Positions 7,892 through 15,733 of a stretch of 37,882 nucleotides of DNA are shown here, in pieces; within the stretch, counting starts at the first letter, position 1, and each line of letters starts with the position of its first letter. The stretch covers positions 1 through 37,882 of the forward strand of contig VGTL01000021.1 of assembly GCA_016874675.1 (NCBI GenBank). The letters are read 5' to 3'. Under the pieces are notes generated by a model. The model made no database searches. It worked only from the letters and a program-made list of their open reading frames with translations, and was not told where the DNA came from. Source of the DNA: Methanobacteriota archaeon (GTDB taxonomy: Archaea > Thermoplasmatota > DTKX01 > VGTL01). The position numbers and the translations under genes were made by a program.

Positions 7892-8863
7892 GTGGAGACG
7901 CCCTTCGGGCCACTGGACTGGGCAAGGTTCATCCTGGGCGCGGCGGTCCTGGCGTACGCGGCCCGCTCGGACGTGCTCACCCGCCGGGTGAACGACCGGT
8001 GCTGGTGGGCCTTCCTCGCGGCCGGGCTCGTGCTCCTGGAGGTCCAGCTGCTCCGGTCCGGGGAGGGGCCCCTTTTCCTGCTCGCCCCCTTCTACATCCT
8101 GGTGTTCTTCGTGACGCTCTGGTACGAGGGCGAGGTCATGGGGGACAGGGTGAGGCGGCGAGACAGCCTGGTGGTGGCCGCGGCCCTGAACGCCGGCGCG
8201 CTGGCGGTCCTGGGCGCCCAGATCGCGACCGGGCCCCTGGACGCCTTCCACCGCGGCGGCGAGGGCTTCCGCCACTTCCAGCTCGTCTCGGTGCCTCTCA
8301 TGATGCTCGTCGCCTACATGCTCTACCGCGCCCAGCTCCTGTCGGGGGGCGCGGACGCCAAGGCCTTCCTCTCCATGGCCGTGCTCGTGCCGTTCTTCCC
8401 CGACCCGCTGGCCGGGGCGTTCTCCCAAGACCCCCTGCTCTCCCCTCCGGGGGTGTTCCTCGTGATATGCCCCTTCGTGCTCGCGGTGTTCTTCAACGCG
8501 GCGTTCCTCTCGCTGCTCAACCCGGTGGCGATGTTCCTGTGGAACCTCTCGCGGGGCGACCGGGGCAGGCTCATGGCGTTCGCGTACAAGGTGCCCATCT
8601 CCGGGGCGCGGCGCAAGCGCTTCATCTGGCTCTCGGAGTGCTACGTCGACGGGAGGCGGACCCTGCTCTACTTCCGGTTCCGGGGACAGACGGGGGGGTG
8701 GAAGCGCCGGCAGCTGGACCGCTTCGAGAGGGACGGCCAGGAGCGGGTGTGGGTCCAGCCCCAGATACCTTTCATGGTACAGCTCTGCGCCGGGTTCGTC
8801 TTCACGTTCGTTTTGGGCAACGTGATACTGTTTTGGTTGGTGAGGCTCTTTGCGGGGGCGTGA
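7892..8863 (+). CDS. A24-family prepilin/preflagellin-type aspartyl peptidase
   Basis: Polytopic membrane protease of the GxGD type. The first catalytic aspartate is in ARSDVLTRRVND, the usual D-x3-R-x-V-x-N signature near the first helix. The second is in GGADAKAFLSMA. About six to eight hydrophobic segments surround them, with a long basic cytosolic stretch (KVPISGARRKRF to about FERDGQERVW) before the last helix. Family members cut class III signal peptides of archaeal pilins and archaellins at the inner membrane face. No pilin or archaellin gene is nearby, so the substrate is unknown. The GTG at 7892 fits the TATA box; ATG 7859 is an alternative that adds 11 residues. Confidence 0.85.
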   Translation: METPFGPLDWARFILGAAVLAYAARSDVLTRRVNDRCWWAFLAAGLVLLEVQLLRSGEGPLFLLAPFYILVFFVTLWYEGEVMGDRVRRRDSLVVAAALNAGALAVLGAQIATGPLDAFHRGGEGFRHFQLVSVPLMMLVAYMLYRAQLLSGGADAKAFLSMAVLVPFFPDPLAGAFSQDPLLSPPGVFLVICPFVLAVFFNAAFLSLLNPVAMFLWNLSRGDRGRLMAFAYKVPISGARRKRFIWLSECYVDGRRTLLYFRFRGQTGGWKRRQLDRFERDGQERVWVQPQIPFMVQLCAGFVFTFVLGNVILFWLVRLFAGA

Positions 8864-8866
8864 GGT

Positions 8867-9319
8867 ATGGGAATGATTTCCGTGGGACCGGAGCACCTGA
8901 AGAAATTCTACACCTACGCCGCGCCCAAGAGGTACACCCACGGGCTCATCGAGATGACGCGGGAGTTCGTGGTCAACTTCCCGCCCTGGAGCCTCCTGGA
9001 GAAGGTCCACCACTGCGGCTAGGTGTCCGGCCGCCGGGCGGACAAGTTCGCCGACACCGGCCTCACACCGGTCCCGTCGCAGAAGGTCCGGCCGCCGTCG
9101 ATAGCGGAGTGCTACCTGGCGCTCGAGTGCGTCCTGGAGGGCAGCATCGCGCTGGGCGACCACACCTGGTTCACCGGGCGGGTGGTCGCGATTTCCGCAA
9201 AGGAGGGCCTTTTCGAGGACGGCATCCTCGCGGAGGGCGGCGACCCCATCCTGTACATGGGCAAGGACCGGTACCAGGACCTGCGGGCCCGGAGGGTGCA
9301 GATGAAGGAGAGGAAGTAG
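8867..9319 (+). pseudogene. Flavin reductase (flavoredoxin-like) remnant with in-frame TAG
   Basis: ATG 8867, three bases after the peptidase stop, opens a frame reading PKRYTHGLIEMTREFVVNFP. It continues to HHCG, meets TAG at 9020-9022, and resumes in the same frame as VSGRRADKFADTGLTPVPS to the stop at 9319. Both halves match the order of conserved segments in FMN-binding flavin reductase-like proteins, where CG-x-x-SGR-x-x-DKF is continuous. The family's first 40-50 residues (start of the barrel, part of the FMN site) also appear to be missing. The two defects together favour a decayed gene. TAG is used as an ordinary terminator by many genes here, so genome-wide recoding to pyrrolysine is unlikely. 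Confidence 0.65.
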
Positions 9320-9372
9320 GGGCCGCCGGTCGGCGGCGGACGGGGGGCCGGGACGGGGGCGCGGGCGATGGC

Positions 9373-10404
9373 TCATCCATCGGGCACCAGGAAGACCTCC
9401 TCGCCCGCCTTCAGGATGCGGACGTTCTCCGGCCGGGGCCGGGACCAGAACCACTCCGGCGCGATGACCGTGACGGGCCTGTAGCCGACCGGGTCCATCA
9501 GGGTGAGCTCGGGCATCCGGGCGTCCAGCACCACCGCCACCTCCACGAGCTCGCTGCCGCCGAGGCGCCGGGCGCGCTCCTCGGCCCTCGGGTCCAGCGT
9601 CTCGGGCCGGCCGCTCGACAGATCCGTCGCAGAGGTGCCCTGGGGCCCGACGTGCGTCACGAGGAGGATGCGCCCGTCCAGCCCGACGAAGTCGCCCCCG
9701 CGCAGGGCCGGAAGCCTCAGCAGGAACGTCACGCGGTAGAGCTCCCGGCCCTCCCGGTTGCCGGCGAGCTTCGACGACTCGGTCACCCTCCCGCCGAGCT
9801 CCCGGGCGAGCGTCCGGACGATGGCCTTGCCGCGCAAGAGCTTTCCCAGCTGGAAGTCCAGCCCCCCGTCGACCTCCCTCTCCTCCCGGATGTAGTCGCC
9901 GCGGTCGGCGCCCTGGACCAGCGCCGCCACCCTCGAGCGGACCAATTCCAGCTCCTGCGAGGTGAGGTCGCGCCCTTGGGCCCGGACCTGCAGGATCGCC
10001 TCGTAGTACTTCCCGTGGATCTTGGAGCAGCGCTCGCACACGGCCCGGCGGATGCGGATGCGCGTGCGGCCCGACTGGACGAGCCGGCTTTTGCCGATCC
10101 TGATTGTGGATTCGATTTCGGCGTCAGCGTTGTGCCCGTCCACCGGCACGACCGAGACCTTCGGGCTGACGGACACGCCCTCCTCCTTGACCACCCTGAG
10201 CGATCGGCGCGCGGCGTCCTCGAGCTCCGACATCTCGCCGCGCGAGTTCTCCCAGCGGCGGCCCCGGTGGACGCTCCCGCAGTGGGCGCACACGGTGAGC
10301 TCGCAGAACTCGGGGACCCCGATGAACCGCCGGCGCTCGCCCAGGCAAGGGGCGCACAGGCCCCCCAGGGCCGGGGCGTTTCGGCCGCAGACTATGCACT
10401 TCAT
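9373..10404 (-). CDS. nmd3: Archaeal Nmd3 homolog
   Basis: Nmd3 family protein of 343 residues. It starts with the zinc cluster CIVCG...CAPC, followed by CAHCGSVHRGRRW and CERCSKIHGKYYEAILQVR, the cysteine pairs that define the N-terminal Nmd3 domain. The rest matches the beta-rich Nmd3 core (LTSQELELVRSRV, GDYIREEREVDGGLDFQLG) and an OB/SH3-like end without the long eukaryotic export tail. Eukaryotic Nmd3 escorts the large ribosomal subunit; the archaeal form is presumed to act in late 50S assembly. The start ATG 10404 is 15 bases after the DUF424 stop on the same strand, in a unit with mcm. Confidence 0.9.
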   Translation of the reverse strand: MKCIVCGRNAPALGGLCAPCLGERRRFIGVPEFCELTVCAHCGSVHRGRRWENSRGEMSELEDAARRSLRVVKEEGVSVSPKVSVVPVDGHNADAEIESTIRIGKSRLVQSGRTRIRIRRAVCERCSKIHGKYYEAILQVRAQGRDLTSQELELVRSRVAALVQGADRGDYIREEREVDGGLDFQLGKLLRGKAIVRTLARELGGRVTESSKLAGNREGRELYRVTFLLRLPALRGGDFVGLDGRILLVTHVGPQGTSATDLSSGRPETLDPRAEERARRLGGSELVEVAVVLDARMPELTLMDPVGYRPVTVIAPEWFWSRPRPENVRILKAGEEVFLVPDG

Positions 10405-10418
10405 CGACCTCAGGGCGC

Positions 10419-10712
10419 TCACATCCTCAGGAACTGGGCGTGGGGCACTCCCCCGATGCGGATGACGCATCCGGGGTCCACCAGGCCGGCCTCCACCGCC
10501 GCGCCCACGGTCTCCTCGCCGGCCAGGTTGGCGATCGTGGCGATGGCGAGAAGCTCGAGGAACAGCCGGCGGTCGACCCTCTCTCCCCCGTAGAAGCCGG
10601 GCCGAAGCTCCAGGCACAGCTCGCCCTCCTCGAACCGGCGCCCGACCAGGCCCAGGTCGCAGGCGGCGACCAGGAGCTCGCTGCCGGCGCCGTGCCTCTT
10701 CACGGATATCAT
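10419..10712 (-). CDS. DUF424 family protein
   Basis: Archaeal conserved protein of 97 residues. The MISVKRHGAGSELLVAACD opening, the LVGRRFEEGELCLEL strand, the FYGGE turn and the ATIANLAG segment fit DUF424 as I know it. Molecular function is not established. It lies between mcm and nmd3, and its start overlaps the mcm stop by four bases (ATGA type), so translation is probably coupled. In other archaea the family often sits near translation genes, consistent with the nmd3 neighbour. Confidence 0.8.
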   Translation of the reverse strand: MISVKRHGAGSELLVAACDLGLVGRRFEEGELCLELRPGFYGGERVDRRLFLELLAIATIANLAGEETVGAAVEAGLVDPGCVIRIGGVPHAQFLRM

Positions 10713-12952
10713 CGGCGCTCCCTCGCCACCTTGTACCGCTCGGCGGAGGGCATGAAGACCCTCCCGTCGCTGTACAGCCTCTGGAGGTCCCGCTTGACCT
10801 TGTCCTCGGGTATCCCCTCGGACCGGGTGCGCCGGAGCACCTCCTCCTCGGTGACGCCCCGGCCCTCGTCGAGCTCCTCGATGATGTCGATGATGGTGTG
10901 GATGCGCTCGCGCTGCACGTGGGTCGTGCCGGTCATGATGGCGTCGATGTCGAAGCGCCCGCCCTCGCTGGCCACCTTCCTGAGGAAGTACTCGACGATG
11001 CGCTTGGCCCGGTCGGCGTCCTCGGCCGTCACCTCGTTGGCCAGCCGGAGCCGGGCCGACGCCTCCGACAGCCGTATGAGGGCCTCTATCTGCCGGGGGG
11101 TCATCGGTATCGCCCCGCCCTCGCCCTCGGAGGACCGGGCCTGCGAGCGGATGTTGACGTAGTACTCCTGGAGTATCTCCATCACGTCCTTGGTCATCAC
11201 GGGGAAGACGCGGCTGCGGGCGTAGGCGATGTACTTTCGCAAAAGCTCGGGCACTATCTCGGGCTCGACCTTGCGCATGGCTCGCTTTTCGTCCTCCTTA
11301 GTGAACTTTCTGTCCTGGACGTTCTTGCGGTACATCGCTATCTCGCCGGCGAGGTGGGTGTTGACGATGTGGCCGGCGAGGGCGAGGTCCTTCTTCGGGT
11401 CGGGCTTGTCCGTGAGCGGGAAGATGACGTCGAACCTGGAAAGGAGGGTGGGGGACAGGTTTATCTGGTCGACCAGGTAGCTGTGCTCGTCGAAGCGGCC
11501 CTCCTTGGGGTTGGCGGCCGCAAGGATGGAGCAGCGGGACTGGAGCGTGGCCGTTATGCCGGCCTTGGCGACCGATATCATCTGCTGCTCCATCGCCTCG
11601 TGCATGGAGCTCGAATCCTGCTCGGACATCTTGTCCAGCTCGTCGACGGCCGCCAGGCCCTTGTCGGCCAAGACGAGCGCGCCCGCCTCCAGGGTCCAGC
11701 GGCCCTCGCCGAACTCGTCGTGCACCGCCGCGGCCGTCAGTCCCGCCGCGGTCGATGCCTTGCCGGAGGCGTAGATGCCACGGGGCACAAGGCGCGTGAT
11801 GTAGCGGAGGAGCTGGGACTTCGCGGTCCCGGGGTCTCCCACCAACAAAATGTGCGCATCCCCGCGTATCCTCGTCCCGTCGGGCATGACCTTCATCACC
11901 CCGCCGAACATCTGCAGCGCCAGGGCCTCCTTCTCGACCTCCATGCCGTAGATCGTGGGAGCGATGGAGCCGATTATGAGCCGGTAGATGTCCTTGTTGC
12001 GGGCCAGGCGGAGGATTCTCTCCTCCTCCTCGGGGGATATCTCCACATCCTCGAACTCGTGCTCCTCGAGCTGGATGCTGTTTATCTCGAGGTACCAGTC
12101 GAAGAAGGTGGACTTCACCTGCCCGGTGCTCCTCTGCTGGCTGCGGAGCACCCCGTTGAGCACCACCTTGTCGCCGGGGGAGATCTTCTTGCAAAGGTCG
12201 TCCTCGGCGTAGGCCGTCAGGCGCTCGGGCTGGTCCCCGCCCCGCAGGTCCTCGGGGCTCTCCTGGATCTCTATCTTCTGCGTGTCTATGAACACCGAGC
12301 GCAGGTCCCGGGAGGCGGCGTCCGGGGGCACCTGGGGCTCGCCGCCCTCGGAAGGAGGCGCCGCATCGGCCGGCTGGACCGGCTTGCGGAACAGGGAAAG
12401 ATCGTTGGTGAGCAGGATGAACCTCGTGGAGGCCGCGCTCTTGCCGCACCCGCCCTGGTCGCGGTAGCACTCCAGGGGCTCCTTGAAGACAGAGTCGAAC
12501 TGGGGCTCCCGGATGACCGCCAGGCACCGGGCGCACTGGAACACCCCGTCGACCAGCTTGGGCTTCACCTGGGTGGCCTTGCGCACGAGACCGGACACAG
12601 CCACGAGCTTTCCGATGTGCTTGGCCCTAAGCTCCCTGACCTCCGTCAGGGCCAGCGGCTTGGGCGGGAGGCCCACCACCCGGAAGTGGACGCCCCGGCG
12701 CACCTCGGGCTTCACGTCGGGTGGCAGGCTGTCCCGGATGGCGGTCTCGGCGGCGAAGATGGCCGAGTTGGGCTTGTCGAGCAGGAAGGCCCCTAGCTCG
12801 GGGTCGAAGAGCTCCACGTCCTTGTAGCTGACCGTCAGGCTCCGCTTCTCGGGGAACGAGTTGGCTATCTCGAGTATCTCCTTGCGGTAGTAGTCCTGGA
12901 TGAAGTCCCGCCAGAGCTTGGCGAGCTGGGGAAGCGTCATCTCCTCGGGCAT
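10709..12952 (-). CDS. mcm: MCM replicative DNA helicase
   Basis: Full-length MCM of 747 residues, somewhat longer than the usual 650-700. The N-terminal domain carries a zinc site (CARC followed by CYRDQGGC). The AAA+ core has Walker A GDPGTAKSQ, Walker B AAVDELDKM, the sensor segment LAAANP, and the arginine finger SRFD. A C-terminal winged helix (EEEVLRRTRSEGIPEDKVKRDLQRLY) completes it. A charged insertion lies in the N-terminal domain (AAPPSEGGEPQ region). It unwinds DNA at the archaeal replication fork as a hexamer. There is a TATA box at 12991-13003 and a GGGTGG stretch just before ATG 12952. It is the first gene of the mcm-DUF424-nmd3 unit. Confidence 0.97.
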   Translation of the reverse strand: MPEEMTLPQLAKLWRDFIQDYYRKEILEIANSFPEKRSLTVSYKDVELFDPELGAFLLDKPNSAIFAAETAIRDSLPPDVKPEVRRGVHFRVVGLPPKPLALTEVRELRAKHIGKLVAVSGLVRKATQVKPKLVDGVFQCARCLAVIREPQFDSVFKEPLECYRDQGGCGKSAASTRFILLTNDLSLFRKPVQPADAAPPSEGGEPQVPPDAASRDLRSVFIDTQKIEIQESPEDLRGGDQPERLTAYAEDDLCKKISPGDKVVLNGVLRSQQRSTGQVKSTFFDWYLEINSIQLEEHEFEDVEISPEEEERILRLARNKDIYRLIIGSIAPTIYGMEVEKEALALQMFGGVMKVMPDGTRIRGDAHILLVGDPGTAKSQLLRYITRLVPRGIYASGKASTAAGLTAAAVHDEFGEGRWTLEAGALVLADKGLAAVDELDKMSEQDSSSMHEAMEQQMISVAKAGITATLQSRCSILAAANPKEGRFDEHSYLVDQINLSPTLLSRFDVIFPLTDKPDPKKDLALAGHIVNTHLAGEIAMYRKNVQDRKFTKEDEKRAMRKVEPEIVPELLRKYIAYARSRVFPVMTKDVMEILQEYYVNIRSQARSSEGEGGAIPMTPRQIEALIRLSEASARLRLANEVTAEDADRAKRIVEYFLRKVASEGGRFDIDAIMTGTTHVQRERIHTIIDIIEELDEGRGVTEEEVLRRTRSEGIPEDKVKRDLQRLYSDGRVFMPSAERYKVARERR

Positions 12953-12990
12953 TATTCCACCCCCTGAGGGGCACCTTCATTGATTCCCCT

Positions 12991-13003
12991 CATTTATATG
13001 TTT
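12991..13003 (-). promoter_or_regulatory. TATA box of the mcm unit
   Basis: On the minus strand AAACATATAAATG lies about 45 bases before the mcm ATG, giving a predicted transcript start near 12970. Confidence 0.5.
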
Positions 13004-13053
13004 AACCCAGACGTCGGCGAAGCCCCCCCATTGTTTCCGGTGCAATTCAGAAA

Positions 13054-13496
13054 AGGCGCAAGGTGCAAGGCGCAGGGCGCAAGGGAGCAAGGCAGCAAGG
13101 CAGCAGGGCAGCAAGGCAGCAGGGCAGCAGGGCAGCAGGGCAGCAGGGCAGCAGGGCAGCAAGGCAGCAGGGCAGCAGGGCAGCAGGGCAGCAGGGCGCA
13201 AGGGAGCAAGGCAGCAAGGCAGCAGGGCAGCAGGGCAGCAGGGCAGCAGGGCAGCAAGGGGACGACGGTTCGTTCCGTTCCCCCTGCTGCCTTGCTGCCT
13301 TGCTGCCTTCCTGCCTTCCCCTGCTGCCTTGCTGCCTTGCTGCCTTCCTGCCTTCCCTTTCTGCCTTTCTGCCTTGCTGCCTTGCTGCCTTCCTGCCTTC
13401 CCTTTCTGCCTTGCTGCCTTGCTGCCTTGCTGCCTTCCTGCCTTTCCTCCTTGCGCCTCAAGCCTTGCGCCCTGCGCCTCGCGCCTTGCGCCTTTC
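13054..13496. repeat. Giant palindromic tandem-repeat tract 5
   Basis: The 544-base gap between mcm and the PAC2 gene holds no gene; almost all of it is this tract. The left arm (13055-13257) starts with GGCGCAA/GGCGCAG units (period 7) and passes into about 20 units of GGCAGCAG/GGCAGCAA (period 8). The linker GGGACGACGGTTCGTTCCGT spans about 13258-13282. The right arm mirrors this order: CTGCTGCC/TTGCTGCC/TTCCTGCC units, then CCTTGCG/CCCTGCG units. It stops at the PAC2 stop codon. Arms of about 205 and 212 bases could pair along much of their length. Reading frames through the tract are artefacts of the periodicity. Confidence 0.95.
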
Positions 13497-14333
13497 CTAT
13501 CCGTACATATGCGGCATCGGCGTCGCCTTGGGCGCCTTGGTCTGCTTCTGGACGGACCTTATCTGGGACTCGATGAGGCCGGCCTCGTTGTAGAGCGGGC
13601 CCGAGTCCAGGCGGATGTGGAGGATAAGCTTGTCCAGGGTCTCGATGACCTTGGCGGCGGCGCGGGCGTCGGGGTACTGCGGGTTGGCCTCGGCAAGCAG
13701 GCTCACCACGTCGAAGTCCCGCCGCTTGCCCTGGTTGAGGAGCACGCCCGCCATCCCGGTTATGACCCCCTCCTGGAAGAGCCTTATGTGGTTGTCCTCC
13801 AGGAGCTTCCGGGCGCGGCCCGTGGAGCCGATGCCGTAGGTCTCTATCTCGCGCACCGCCGGCGCGGGCTGCTCCGGTTCCTCCTCCCCCTCGCTCTCGG
13901 CGCCCCCGGCCTGGGGGCCGCCCTGGGCGCTGTTTTGTCCCTCGCGCTCGATGACCAGGCCCTCGGGGGAGTAGAGGATGCGGCACTTCTCCCTCTCCAG
14001 CCAGTCCATCATCGTGCTGGCTATCGGGCGGATTACGTTGGGCGGGGGCTGGAACTCGGAGATGAACACCACGATCTGGTCGCCCGAGGCCTCGCTCCCG
14101 ACGCGCGGGCCGGCGTAGATGCGGACGGTGTCCAGCGGCTCGGAGCGGCGGACCAGGGAGAGCGCCGGGAAGTAGTCGGAGTCCAGCACGCCGACCTGCT
14201 CCAGCGAGAGCACCTTGACTATGTAGTTGGCCACGATGGTGCTCACCAGCCCGACGCTGGGGAAACCGTCTATCACGGTGGCGTCCCTCAGGTCGACCTT
14301 CTTGAGCATGCAAACCTCCATGTCCTCCCCCAT
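13497..14333 (-). CDS. PAC2-family proteasome assembly chaperone-like protein
   Basis: About 278 residues. The PAC2 fold is indicated by GFPSVGLVSTIVANYIVK near the start, the following strand with YFPALSLVRR, and the late EGVITGMAGVLLNQGKRRDFDVVSLLAEANPQYPD segment, typical of archaeal PAC2/PbaA-B-like proteins. An acidic, Gly/Glu/Pro-rich insertion (QGGPQAGGAESEGEEE) interrupts the middle. Family members assist 20S proteasome assembly in eukaryotes; archaeal members are less clear. The last codons abut tract 5, with the stop TAG at 13497-13499. ATG 14333 is preferred, with GTG 14342 as alternative; both lie downstream of the TATA box at 14371-14380. Confidence 0.85.
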   Translation of the reverse strand: MGEDMEVCMLKKVDLRDATVIDGFPSVGLVSTIVANYIVKVLSLEQVGVLDSDYFPALSLVRRSEPLDTVRIYAGPRVGSEASGDQIVVFISEFQPPPNVIRPIASTMMDWLEREKCRILYSPEGLVIEREGQNSAQGGPQAGGAESEGEEEPEQPAPAVREIETYGIGSTGRARKLLEDNHIRLFQEGVITGMAGVLLNQGKRRDFDVVSLLAEANPQYPDARAAAKVIETLDKLILHIRLDSGPLYNEAGLIESQIRSVQKQTKAPKATPMPHMYG

Positions 14334-14370
14334 CGCCCGCACCCCGACGGGTGGATTATCGGCCTCTGAC

Positions 14371-14380
14371 TATTTATAAT
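14371..14380. promoter_or_regulatory. Shared divergent TATA box
   Basis: TATTTATAAT works on both strands. It lies about 28 bases before ATG 14403 of the riboflavin gene (near-leaderless) and about 40 bases before the PAC2 gene start on the minus strand. Confidence 0.6.
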
Positions 14381-14402
14381 TGCCAGTGAATACACGGTGC
14401 GG

Positions 14403-15047
14403 ATGAGGCCGCGGGTGCTCGTCAACTGCGCGATGTCCGCCGACGGGAAGATCGCGCTCCATTCGGGGGCCCAGACCCGGATATCGTCGGAGGAGGACCT
14501 CGCCCGCGTCCACCGGCTGCGCAACCGTTGCGACGCCATCCTGGTCGGGATAGGGACCGTCCTTTCGGACGACCCCGGCCTGCTCGTCAAGGAGCGGTAC
14601 GTGCCCCGGGCGCGCCGGCCGCTCAGGGTGGTGCTCGACTCGAAAGGACGCACGCCGCGCCGCGCCAAGGTCGTCTCGCCGGACGCCCGGACGCTCATCG
14701 CCGTGGCCGGCCGGCCGGTCCGGAACCGGTGGGGCCAGAACGTCGAGGTGCTGGTGGCAGGCCCCGGGCCCAGGGTCTCGATACCCGCGCTCCTCGACGA
14801 GCTGGGCCGGCGCGGCGTGCGCAGCCTCCTCGTCGAGGGCGGAGGGGAGGTCATCTGGTCGTTCCTGCGCAGCGGCGCCGTGGACCGCCTCACCATCTAT
14901 GTCGGTAGCCTGGCGCTGGGCGGCCGGGGGCCCACGCCCTGCGGCGGGGAGGGCGCCCGGAGCCTCGGGGAGGCGCCCCGGCTCAGGCTGCTTGGGGCCG
15001 GAAGGCTGGGGGACGGGATGCTGCTCGTCTACGGGCCCCGGGGATGA
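14403..15047 (+). CDS. arfC: 2,5-diamino-6-ribosylamino-pyrimidinone 5'-phosphate reductase
   Basis: Archaeal/fungal-type reductase of riboflavin and F420 precursor synthesis, 214 residues, RibD C-terminal fold. Key stretches are the opening VLVNCAMSADGKIAL, the substrate segment DAILVGIGTVLSDDPGLLV, the RPLRVVLDS strand and the NADPH-site LLVEGGGEVIWSFL. It reduces the ribosylamino ring of the pyrimidine intermediate with NADPH. No deaminase domain is attached, as expected in archaea, which reduce first. The ATG at 14403 is nearly leaderless; a GTG at 14397 is the alternative. Its stop overlaps the next start by four bases (ATGA). Confidence 0.9.
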   Translation: MRPRVLVNCAMSADGKIALHSGAQTRISSEEDLARVHRLRNRCDAILVGIGTVLSDDPGLLVKERYVPRARRPLRVVLDSKGRTPRRAKVVSPDARTLIAVAGRPVRNRWGQNVEVLVAGPGPRVSIPALLDELGRRGVRSLLVEGGGEVIWSFLRSGAVDRLTIYVGSLALGGRGPTPCGGEGARSLGEAPRLRLLGAGRLGDGMLLVYGPRG

Positions 15048-15529
15048 GGATGGCCCAGGACACCCGGTTCCTGTGCGACCACATGCTGGGCTCCCTGGCG
15101 CGCTGGCTTCGGTTCCTGGGCTACGACACGCTCTACCCCGGGCCGCTGGACGACACCGCCTTGCTGCGGTCGGCGAGGGAGGAGGGGCGCGTGCTGCTCA
15201 CGCGGGACAAGGAGCTCGCCGCGCGGGCTGGCCGGACTGGTCACCTAGTCCGCAGCGACGCCCTGGACGGGCAGCTGGCGGACATCCGCGAGACCTTCGG
15301 GCCGGACCTCTCCGTAGGGGGGCTGCTCTCCCGCTGCTCCCTCTGCAACGCCGTGCTCGTTCCGATGGACCGGGACGAAGCTGGAAAAGCCGGCGTGCCG
15401 ACACCGATTGCGAAGCGGCATCGCCGGTTCTGGCGCTGCCCCGGTTGCGCCCAGCTGTATTGGCCGGGAAGCCATCACGAGCGGATACTTGGAAAGATCG
15501 GTGAGTTGGGTAAGGGCAGCGGGCAGTAG
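15044..15529 (+). CDS. Mut7-C RNase-domain protein
   Basis: Mut7-C family (PF01927) protein of 161 residues. The PIN-like fold opens with RFLCDHMLGSLARWLRFLGYDT and has LLTRDKELAARA, which carries conserved acidic residues of the presumed nuclease site. A zinc-ribbon-like end follows (CSLCN and CPGCAQLYWPGSHHERI). The family is predicted to be an RNase; no substrate is known. Start ATG 15044 overlaps the reductase stop, implying coupled translation. The last seven or so residues (GKGSGQ) run into repeat tract 6, whose TAG provides the stop. Confidence 0.85.
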   Translation: MRMAQDTRFLCDHMLGSLARWLRFLGYDTLYPGPLDDTALLRSAREEGRVLLTRDKELAARAGRTGHLVRSDALDGQLADIRETFGPDLSVGGLLSRCSLCNAVLVPMDRDEAGKAGVPTPIAKRHRRFWRCPGCAQLYWPGSHHERILGKIGELGKGSGQ

Positions 15530-15728
15530 GCAGCGGGGAGCGGTGGTAAAAGAGGCAGCGGGCAGTAGGCAGCGGGGAGCGGTGGTAAAAGAGGCAGCGG
15601 GCAGTGGGCAGGGGGGAGCGGTGGTAAAAGAGGCAGCGGGCAGTGGGCAGGGGGGAGCGCTGACGGGACGGGGCCCGTCGTCCACCGCTGCCCGCGGCCT
15701 ACTGCCCGCTGCCCGCTGCCCGCTGCCC
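15514..15728. repeat. Palindromic tandem-repeat tract 6 with 39-base units
   Basis: The left arm has four copies of a 39-base unit starting at 15515, 15554, 15593 and 15632. Each is a G-rich part (GGCAGCGGGCAGTAGGCAGC or a variant) plus the A-rich spacer GGTGGTAAAAGA; the last copy is truncated before the spacer. The linker TGACGGGACGGGGCCCGTCG is followed by a right arm of CCGCTGC/CTACTGC units without A-rich spacers. It fills the convergent gap before the zinc-ribbon membrane protein stop. Confidence 0.9.
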
Positions 15729-15733
15729 CTTCC

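Noticed and set aside
8867-9319. Pyrrolysine-containing functional enzyme
   Set aside because: Not excluded, but the missing N-terminal FMN segment and frequent TAG terminators in neighbouring genes make a pseudogene more likely; kept only as a finding.
10898-12796. Long plus-strand reading frame opposite mcm
   Set aside because: Antisense shadow caused by high-GC codon bias; no start context and no recognisable domain, while mcm is certain on the other strand.
12980-13593. Long repetitive reading frames across tract 5 (Gly/Gln/Ala-rich and Leu/Pro/Cys-rich)
   Set aside because: The 7- and 8-base units keep several frames open by chance of composition; no start signal, no conserved domain and both strands are equally open. 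They are shadows of the repeat.
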